Part shown: piece by piece, positions 56,458 to 64,000 of the stretch
Layout: each line of letters starts with the position of its first letter
Position numbering within the stretch: the stretch's first letter is position 1
NCBI GenBank assembly: GCA_028456385.1
Contig: JALNQF010000011.1
Location: forward strand, 472,203-536,202
Direction of reading: 5' to 3'
Length of the DNA: 64,000 nt
From: Ophiosphaerella korrae
Lineage: Eukaryota > Ascomycota > Dothideomycetes > Pleosporales > Phaeosphaeriaceae
Notes under the pieces: generated by a model
What the model was told of the DNA's origin: nothing
What the model saw: the letters and a program-made list of their open reading frames with translations, nothing else
Database searches by the model: none
Program-made: the position numbers and the translations under genes

Positions 56458-56868
56458 CTACGCGAAGCCTAGCCCAACAGACTGAAAGTAAATAGCGGAC
56501 CCAAGATTGTCAAACTTGACATAGACGGTCATCCCGATGCCCTTGCCGTCGTGGGTAGCCTGGCCGTTGGCGACGGGAATGTCGAACGAGGCCGTCTTCT
56601 GCAGTTTCTCTTTCTTGAACTTCTGATCGTTGGCGAAGAAAATGGCCACACCGTCCACGCGAGCTGACTGAGAGGAGAAGTCGATAAAGACCTTGTTCAC
56701 GTTGGGCGAGTTGTACGGCGGGCACGGGATCGCAAAGTGCACCGCGCCCTCCAGATCGTTCGCGCTCAGCGGTTGGACGAGCGCCGCGCCTTCTTCAACT
56801 TTGATGGAGAAGTTTGTTTTTTGGTCCTTGATGACGGCGGTGCCGTGTGTTGATGCGAAGCCTGGCAT
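56458..56868 (-). CDS. Conserved fungal hypothetical protein, DUF6623-like
   Basis: An intact 136-residue reading from ATG 56868 to the stop. FASTHGTAVIKD opens the protein. HFAIPCPPYNSPNVNKVFIDF, ARVDGVAIFF and GKGIGMTVYVKFD alternate as beta strands, ending SVGLGFA. The HG-T start and repeated V-x-V strands recall the small beta-sandwich family DUF6623, recalled from memory. No signal peptide, no membrane segment. It is likely cytosolic. Balanced codon use and absence of stops suggest it is functional. Role unknown. Confidence 0.6.
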   Translation of the reverse strand: MPGFASTHGTAVIKDQKTNFSIKVEEGAALVQPLSANDLEGAVHFAIPCPPYNSPNVNKVFIDFSSQSARVDGVAIFFANDQKFKKEKLQKTASFDIPVANGQATHDGKGIGMTVYVKFDNLGSAIYFQSVGLGFA

Positions 56869-56939
56869 TGTGATCGTGGTGCGGGGTTGTCACTGTCCTC
56901 GAATTAGACACAAAGTTTTAGAGGTTTGTCCAACTTAGT

Positions 56940-58280
56940 TTACAGTCTTAATGATTCAGAAATGTTCTCTCACTTCTTGGTTGACAAAGAGGAGGAGAGA
57001 CTGAAGCTCCTCTCGACCTTAAATACTACAGATGTCTTGGCTCCTAATCATAGGAAACAGCGACAACTCTTTCCGCCATCACCGCTGCTCATGCATGCAA
57101 TCGCCTGATCGTCTGGTGGTATGGGCCAGCATGCCAGGGAGTTATTGGAGACAGTATGATGACTCAGAGTGAGAACTAGCCCCTTGGTGGTTGCTGCCCA
57201 GTTAGCCATCAAAAGAAAGCACAGAAGGCTTCGCAAGCTCGTCGAGCCCTGTTAGAACGCGAGCCGTCAACGCAAGCTTCGCGTTCGGATGTGATAATCC
57301 ACTGCAGAAGCCTCCACTTCTTTCATCAGCCCCCACTCTTCTCACTCTCCGCATTGCATATCACTCCTGGCCTCTTGTCTAGGACTGCCATACGTGTAGG
57401 TTTTTGATTGGAGTATTAGCGCCCCAGACAGACATTATTCGAGCCAACTCCGCCCGACCTATGGGCCAGAAACCTACAAACGTGGCCAGTGACCTGCTGC
57501 TTGCGATGGCGTGGCTCTGGATTGACACAAAGGCCCAAACTATCAACAAGCCATACATACTTGAGGCGCAGCTGAACTGGGAGGTTCTTGTGCGCATAAG
57601 TGATGCCAGCGACATGACACATGATGCAAAGTCCAACATGCTGCTGTGTAACCTTGCCGATTGATTCGCAGCACAGAGCGAAGCGGCAGAGCATGAAAAT
57701 ATCCCTTGCTCGGGCTTCCCATCTGGCGCTAGACCGTGTCGGCAAGGGCTTTCTCTTGTAAATGACCAACTTGAGACCTGAACGTGGCTTTGCCTCGACC
57801 CACCAGATTCGTAAATGGTTGTTAGTTGAGCTTAGCAAATCTAAGATACTCTCATCCGACTGGTTCCCATTCTTTATGCAATGAAGGCGTGGGCTTCAAC
57901 GCAAGACACTAGAGCTCCGTTTTCTATACGTGTCGAGGAAGATGCTACGCTTATGCAGCCGATGAGATCAAGTCAGTGCGCTAGCCATTTCACAATCCCT
58001 TCACCACCATATCCTCTGCCCAATGTAAGCGACACAGCAATTGATTTCTCATCTTAGTTGGCATGTGTAAACCGTGTCTGTGCGCGTTTTGCACATTATT
58101 TACTAGGAAAATCATAGCAAATTAAGACATTTAAATTAGTATAACTCTCTGAATATTTATTACTCTATATATCTCTACATATAAATATCTATATAAACTC
58201 TATATATCATTTTTTCTATAATTATTAAAATTAGGAAAATCAAGTTCTAAGAAATCTTTAAAAAAATCAATTTAGTTAAG
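56940..58280. other. No assignable gene
   Basis: Frames up to 140 residues overlap on both strands at 57379-57838 without motifs. From 58080 the sequence is AT-rich. Confidence 0.3.
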
Positions 58281-58282
58281 TA

Positions 58283-58307
<25 letters not shown>
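58283..58307. repeat. AT dinucleotide repeat
   Basis: About twelve AT units inside an AT-rich stretch (58080-58400). Confidence 0.8.
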
Positions 58308-58313
<6 letters not shown>

Positions 58314-58399
58314 GACTAATTTTAATAATAGTAGTTTTTGTAAAAAAAAAAAAGCAATATTAAAGGAGATATGTTATTTCCTCTACTTTTTTAAGTATT

Positions 58400-59330
58400 T
58401 GCTTGCTTGTAGCATCCGCATACTACCAGAGGTTAATCTGCTCTCCTCTCGGGGCTCAACGTCAAAGAGTTCCGAAGATTCACTTCACCATGCAGAGACA
58501 CTCAAACGGACCGAATGGGGGCTACCCAATCACATGCGGTCAGTCCAGGGGAGGAGCATCAACGCACGGTCATCAACCCAAATAAAATGAGAGCAGTGGA
58601 ATGCGCGAATCACAGTCACGGCATACGGATCGCCACGAGCTCGCCGGAGAGGAGCAGAATGGTCAAAATGGAAGGGGATCTATTCTATGTATTCCCCTGG
58701 CAATTCAGCATACGTAGAGCCTATCGCCCCCTCGATCACACCGAGACAACCGGAAAAGCGAGTCCAGAGTTCGGAAAGTCCTGAATTTGGGGACTTCATG
58801 CCAATGCGGGAACAGGCTCGTGGGGGAAATTTGCCTTCTGACAATCTCGATCACAGAGGTTAGTGGCGCAAATGGCTCCGTACTTGAGGTGCTTAAATGG
58901 GTGGCTGGCTGGCAACAGCCCCTCATCATGTGAGTCACTGCGTCAACTCCGACTGAGGCTTCCTGTCCAATCCTTCCTCTCCGCGTGCCCAAGCTGCAAG
59001 TTACCAATTCAAAGACAATGGCTACATCCTCTTGAGTCCCCGTCTTGGCCCCTTAAACTCAATTCTGCACGGTGCTCATTTTAAAGTAAGGTCGCAGAAT
59101 CGAAGAGACGGTATGCAAACGACTTGCAGGACAATCCTCCAAATAAGATCAGGTCAGCAGATGAACTGCATAATGCATCAAGATTTCGGTTAGAATTCCG
59201 GGATAGCCCGTCAAAGTTTCGGCTCGTGCGTCAATAATGCGAACCCTGCGTTAGCGTTCCCACATTAGGAGGCTCATGCCAAGGAGTAGTGTAACTCACC
59301 GCCAAGTGCCCGGCCCCACCTAACTCTCGT
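58400..59330. other. No assignable gene
   Basis: Several frames of 60-100 residues, none recognisable. Nothing else seen. Confidence 0.3.
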
Positions 59331-59339
59331 TTTCTCCCC

Positions 59340-59480
59340 TTGGTACCCGGCGCCGGGCTGGAGTTGGGTTAGGGGTGGTAGGAGCTTGGGTTGGGGTTGG
59401 GTTGGGGTAGTAGCAGCACCGGGTCGGGGTTGGGTTGGGTTGGTAGGAGCTTGGGTTAGGGTTGGGTTAGGTATGCCTAT
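59340..59480 (+). repeat. GT-rich telomere-like degenerate repeat
   Basis: TTGGGTTAGGGG, GGTTGGGTTGGGG and TTAGGGTTGGGTTAGG alternate with spacers such as TAGGAGCTTGGG. The units resemble TTAGGG but are irregular. This could be an interstitial telomere remnant, a GT-rich minisatellite, or part of an LTR. Confidence 0.5.
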
Positions 59481-59547
59481 TAGGGTTGCCTTTAACGGCA
59501 GGTTTTATAAATTAAGCTCAAGATCGTGCACAGTTAGCGCGTGTCAA

Positions 59548-59647
59548 GCTTGCAGTTAGTCAAACTCGTAGCCGGCTCACTGTCAGTCAAGCTCATGGCC
59601 AGCTCGCCGTTAGCCAAGCTCGTGACTAGCTCGCCGTTAGTCAAACT
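59548..59647 (+). repeat. 27-bp tandem repeat, about 3.7 units
   Basis: Units start at 59548, 59575, 59602 and 59629. The consensus is GCTCGCCGTTAGTCAAGCTC followed by GTGGCCA-like sequence, with several substitutions per unit. It lies just after the telomere-like stretch; a partial unit may precede it. Confidence 0.7.
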
Positions 59648-59649
59648 TA

Positions 59650-60525
59650 ATATATAAAACAATAAATTTCTACTTAGACCTAAGGAAACCTAGTCTGTGC
59701 GAATTAACCCCAATGTTGGGACCTGAGGCAAGTGAAATGGGGATCCGGTGTTGCGACGGGTGCAATGTTGATTCTCAGGGATGGCTGCGTGGACTCTTAA
59801 GGGAACTTAAGTGTCAAGACAATATTGGAGCTCAATTTGAAAAGGACACTCGATCGTATTGCGTTGCGTAGCTAGTAGGGTTACTAGCTTTTACAAGAGT
59901 GAACTCAGCCTCCTAGTAAAGCTATGTTTCTAGGGTACTATATACTAGTGTTGATCCGTAGTAATCCAACGATCTAGTACAAGGGGGTATCATGAGCGGG
60001 CTGCCGCCCTCCCTGCTAGCGTTGACGTGGGTTTAAGCCAAATAACGTATAGCGCTCTGCATTGCAAATGTATCTAGAAGTTGCTAGAATAGAAAGAGAA
60101 TATAAAACAGCCAAGAAGTTGTAACAGCTCTAACATAAAGTACTAAATCTTGTACGCCGGCATTGTAGCTACTACCCTATTCAATCTCCTATTCTTCGAG
60201 GTCTAGGCACACGACTCTCTTACTGTGAGCGTGATATTGCTTATTCCCTCCCTTAACACGTTAGCTAGCAGCACTATAAGATTACTACTACTCTTAATAT
60301 ACCTCGTAGAACTATATTAAATTCTCTCTAGAATCTATTATTACCCTAAAAGCAGCGAGGAAGAAAGCTAAATATTAATACGCTAACATAACAGCGCCTT
60401 ATTACTTATACTATCCTTAATTTTATCTACTAATTAAAACTACTTAAAAGTATTATATTTTTAGAAAAAGTCTCTACTTAACGTATTCTACTAGTAAGCT
60501 AGTTAAACTACTAAGCTAGTTACTT
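59650..60525. other. Transition into AT-rich repeat DNA
   Basis: A TATATAAAA lies at 59651. After 60060 the base composition becomes RIP-like. No gene or terminal repeat could be set. Confidence 0.35.
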
Positions 60526-61171
60526 TTACTTAACACTAGGAACACTACGTATAAACAATAATACAGCCCTAAAGTAATAATATATTAACCTAGCGAGAAG
60601 GTAGAATTAAGCTTACACTTTAGGCTTATACTCTAGGCTAATTTAAAAGCTTACGACGCGCTACTACAGCCTATAACGTACAATAATAGCGACTCTCTAA
60701 CTAGCTCTAAGGAATCGCCTATTAGCCTAATACTTAACTAGGTTACTAGAAACCTACTACAACTAAAGAGTAGATAATTGTACAATATATTCTTAACTTT
60801 AATTTAAGAAGATTTACCTCCTAGCTATATAAAGTAGTAAATATAGCTAATAAATTATTAGTAGTGCGTAATAGAGAGCTAGTTAAGAAGAACTAGCCTT
60901 TACACTTTATAGCACGTATAGATAAGCTTAAGATAATATTTAATTAAGTAAAGGATTACTAGAAAATACTTTAAGAAGATCTAGTAGTTATTAGCGCGTA
61001 GTTTAAGCTTATATAGGATATAATAGCGATATATAGTATTAATCTAGATAATATCTATAACTTTAATAAGATTAGCTTTTAGATAAGAATAATTAGGTTA
61101 ATAAAAGTTATTATAGGCTTAGAGAGGCGTATAAGGCTTAATCTTAATTAGCTAAGTAATTATAAGTAGGT

Positions 61172-61587
61172 TGTTAAGTCCTTAGAACTAGGTAAAGGTA
61201 ACGAGGGCAAGTAGGCTTCTATAAGACGGGCAAGGTCAATAAATAAGTTAGTTACTTAACTTAATTAATAGTTAGCTCTTATTAGAGTATTACGAGGTAT
61301 ATAAGTATTAATAGATAGATAAGAATCTAATTAAAGTATTAGTCGTAATACTCTATTAGGATAAGAGTATAAAGAAGAGATTAAATATAATAGTCTATAA
61401 AGGTCTATTAATATTCCTATATACTTACTATCTAGTGTTTATTCCTAAGCGCTTACTCTAGAGCGTTTACTCTAGAGTGTTCGCTCTAGAGTATTTACTA
61501 CTAAATAGTTACGTATTCTACTACGCTGTATTACTTAGCCTAATCGCGTATAATATAATAGCTTACCTACTACTTTATATTATAATA
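61172..61587. repeat. Solo LTR nested in the pogo copy
   Basis: Compared with the first pogo copy, which reads AAGTAGGTTATAG continuously near 27065, this copy has 416 extra bases plus a duplicated TAGGT (61167-61171 and 61588-61592). The insert begins TGTTAAGTCC, as LTRs do. It ends ...AATA; the expected CA may have become TA by the same CpA-to-TpA process. Confidence 0.6.
61448..61499. repeat. 14-bp tandem repeat inside the nested LTR
   Basis: AGCGCTTACTCTAG, AGCGTTTACTCTAG and AGTGTTCGCTCTAG in a row, then a partial fourth unit. Within the LTR this could be a promoter/enhancer-type repeat, now mutated. Confidence 0.6.
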
Positions 61588-62594
61588 TAGGTTATAGCTA
61601 TTATAAGTATCTATAAAGCTAGCTATATAACTCTACTATTTATAATCTATAAAGGACGTATCTATATCTCTACTTAGTATTAGGAAATAGATATACTACG
61701 TAATTAGAAGATCTCTATCTCTAAAAATAGATAGATAAATAATATACTTAGTCTTAAGTAGTTAAAGTACTTTAACGTATATATAAAAGCGTAGTAAGTA
61801 AAGTTATACTAGCTACTTATTTTAGATAGTTATAAGAGCTACTTAAATTAAGATTTTAAAGACTACTACTTTAAAAACAAGGTTCTAATACTCTATATAC
61901 TAGCCTATTTATCTTATATCTTTTAGCTACTTAATATTATCTACTTCTTACTATTAAAGCTTAAGTACTTCTAGCGCCTATAAAACTTAGCGTACTAGTA
62001 TATCTACTATATTAATAAGGAAAACTTCTTCCTAGCTTTTAAAGACGTGTTTTCTAATATATTTATATATAAGAATTATAATTAAGTCTTTAAAGTATCT
62101 AGATTAGTTCCTATTAATATATAAAAAATCTTTAATTACTTTAAATTATAGTTATATACTCTACTAAGACTCTTACTACTAGAGACGCTATAGTAGTTAA
62201 AGACTCTAAGTAATATATATAAATTTAGGTCTTAGTTAAAGCTTATAAGTAGCTCTTTTATATAATTACTAGAATTAACTTAGTAAGAGTTCTTGTAGCT
62301 TATTAAAAGAGCTAAACTTATACTATATTAAAATACTTTTATAAGCTCTTAGATTATAGAGCTAAAAGAGTAATTAGTAGAAATAATAAAGTATAAAATA
62401 CGTAAATAGAAGTAAATTTAGTATAGTAGTATATTAGAGTATAGTACTAGTGCGTTATATATAGCTATAGAGGTATCTAGTAAAACTTAGAGGGTAAAGA
62501 AAGCTTATAGGAGTAAGTAGGTTTAACTAGCTTAACTAAGTTAATAGTATTATAGAAACTATAATAAGATAGAGTATAATAAGAAAAATCGAGA

Positions 62595-62760
62595 TAGAAC
62601 TAATTAGTCTTAATTTAAGCGCTAACAAAGTATAAGATAAGAAAGGTAATAAAATAGATTAGAAAATATACTATAAGTGTTATAGTAGTAATAAGAGAAA
62701 CTAAGATAGAACTAATTAGTCTACGCTTAGCTACTAACGAAATATAGGATAAGTAGGGTA
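62595..62760 (+). repeat. Diverged direct repeat
   Basis: GATAGAACTAATTAGTCT followed by related sequence occurs at about 62595 and 62705, so a unit of about 110 bp is duplicated. It follows the 3' end of the pogo copy. Confidence 0.45.
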
Positions 62761-62859
62761 ATAACCTATAGGATAATAAGCTTAATTAGAAAACTAACTA
62801 CAATTAGGATATATAACAAATTTGTAAATTCGCAATCTTAGTAAATATAAAGCAACGAA

Positions 62860-63560
62860 GCCGCTAAGGCTATATTACTATATAGTTAGTAGTAATATGC
62901 ATTATTAGGATAGTATTAGTAATTTAATCCTTTAACTACAAAACGCTAATACAAGACAGTTATAAAATATCTTCTATTATTTATAGTTATTGTAGATTAC
63001 TACGCAAACTATTGTTATTATCTCTTAATCTACTAACCTTTATAAGATAGGTACCTATAGTTAATAATAGGTAGCCTATTACACCTTACTAATTTAGTTA
63101 TTACGAGAAGCAAAGCGTAAGTAGCGTATAGTCTAGCTAATATAATAGTAGAAAGTTTAACTAAGAAAGTAGCTAAAGAACTCTTAAGTAGTTATAAATT
63201 AGATAACACTATATAGAGGTAAGTTAGAAATTATATAAATAACTTAATCTCTAAAAAGGAAGATATAAAAATAGTAATTAACGCCTTAGAAACTTAGAAT
63301 AAAGAACTCTAGGAGCTTATAAAATAAAACAAGGCCTAGATTAAAGCTATTATTAAAGGATAGAACTAAATAGAATTAATTACGTAACGCCTAGAAATAA
63401 GTGCGACAAAAAAACTACTAAAGATACTAGTACTTAAGAAGTTTAATAGAACGAGAGAGAACCTAAGACCTTTTATAGCTTTAGTATAACTCTAGATTAA
63501 TATATAAGTACTATACTTTAATAGAGGAGACAAGAAAGTAATATATATTAGAATATATAG
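62860..63560 (+). mobile_element. Ty3/Gypsy gag relic, RIP-mutated
   Basis: The plus strand near 63430-63560 reads LKKFNRTRENLRPFIALV, stops, and VLYFNRGDKKVIYIRIYSR. This matches the start of fungal Gypsy gag (PxKFxGTRxxLRPFLxQLxL ... F....KVxYAxxxL). Upstream, Lys/Leu-rich sequence fits the coiled N-terminal part of gag. Many TAG codons interrupt it. The polymerase part is not present. Confidence 0.55.
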
Positions 63561-63564
63561 TAGG

Positions 63565-64000
63565 GTGACACGAAAAAAAAGCCTAAAAAAAAGTTATAGT
63601 TTTTAACTAGTAATAACTCTACGAATAAAATAGCTAAAAATATAAGCGAACACAAATCTTAAAGAAAATATCTTAGACTTTATTTTAGTATACTACAGAT
63701 TTTAATTACTAAGAAAATACAAGCTAGGATTTGAAGTGTTTAGAGGACTTTTTTTTCGTAAAATTCAACCTAATAGAACTTTTTTATTAGCGTATAAAAT
63801 TCAATTTTTATTTCATCTAGTGTTTAGTAGGCTAGTAGAGATTATATTACCTAATTTTTATAGTATATTTGTTATCTACTTATTTAGTTAATTTAAATAG
63901 AAAAAAGTAATAACTTTATTATATAAGATAAACTTACTAAATAGACTACTAATTTATTAGTCTATTAAGGATAAAATAACTTCTAATCTTATTTTTTCTA
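63565..64000. other. AT-rich sequence to the window end, possible start of another element
   Basis: GGGTGACACGAAAAAAAAGC starts abruptly after the gag relic and looks like the end of a DNA transposon, but its partner lies outside the window. No coding trace is readable. Confidence 0.3.

Larger units (their letters stand above)
60530..62600 (+). mobile_element. Second RIP-mutated pogo copy, with nested LTR
   Basis: Long stretches align with the element at 26383-28213 in the same orientation. For example, TTATTAGCGCGTAGTTTAAG occurs at 26891 and 60988, and GCTACTTATTTTAGATAG-like sequence recurs at 61810. Copy 2 is more mutated than copy 1, with stops throughout. The inverted end sequences are not recognisable, so limits are approximate. 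It is split by a 416-bp LTR at 61172-61587. Confidence 0.65.

Noticed and set aside
57048..57236. A 62-residue minus-strand frame with a hydrophobic start, like a secreted peptide
   Set aside because: It opens at TTG, not ATG, and has no supporting intron or homology; probably chance.
1..64000. CRISPR arrays, bacterial operons or plasmid features
   Set aside because: Introns, RIP pattern and gene families are fungal; repeats seen are tandem or transposon-derived with no regular spacers.

Overview
The window looks like accessory, repeat-rich DNA from a filamentous ascomycete (Pezizomycotina). Genes are sparse and carry short introns of about 45 to 80 bp with GT..AG ends. Several families are typical of such fungi: F-box proteins, fungal kinase-like and APH-like proteins, DUF3723, DUF7924 and PD-(D/E)XK nuclease-like proteins. 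Pogo, Copia and Gypsy relics are abundant. Many breaks are TGG-to-TAG or CAG-to-TAG changes. Those are CpA-to-TpA transitions, the signature of repeat-induced point mutation (RIP). I cannot name the species.

Layout. 0.5-6.5 kb: a broken beta-lactamase-like gene, then a frameshifted Cys/Met-metabolism PLP-enzyme gene whose 3' end is cut by a Copia element that still has a short LTR and a primer-binding site. 7.1-7.6 kb: an intact small secreted protein. 8-18 kb: fragments of an SRPK-type kinase, a Gypsy reverse transcriptase, a repeated hypothetical protein and a deleted copy of COG4. 19-26 kb: two broken APH-type phosphotransferases, a kinase-like fragment, a probable DUF7770 relic, a sirtuin with one premature stop, and an intact hypothetical gene. 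26.4-28.2 kb: a heavily RIP-mutated pogo element with both inverted ends. 28.7-30.1 kb: an F-box gene. 32-36 kb: two decayed paralogues of a nuclease-like family.

36.7-43.2 kb is the most interesting part. Three apparently intact genes sit side by side: a six-exon FAD-dependent aromatic hydroxylase, an MFS transporter, and a protein joining an isocyanide synthase (DIT1/PvcA) domain to a TauD-type Fe(II)/2-oxoglutarate dioxygenase domain. The transporter and the synthase diverge from a shared 0.5 kb promoter region. By family knowledge this is a compact candidate isonitrile biosynthetic cluster: the synthase makes an isonitrile from an amino acid, the fused dioxygenase modifies it, the flavoprotein could hydroxylate an aromatic ring, and the transporter could export the product.

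44-57 kb: an SDR relic, a broken DUF7924 gene, a secreted protein, a DUF3723 relic, an internally deleted pogo element bounded by TA, an intact PD-(D/E)XK nuclease-like gene, a solo LTR with a 5-bp target duplication, and an intact 136-residue hypothetical protein. 58-64 kb is AT-rich wreckage: telomere-like GT-rich sequence, a 27-bp tandem repeat, a second RIP-mutated pogo copy carrying a nested solo LTR, and a Gypsy gag relic. The sequence shows frames, motifs, repeats and splice signals directly. Functions come from recalled family knowledge, without database searches.
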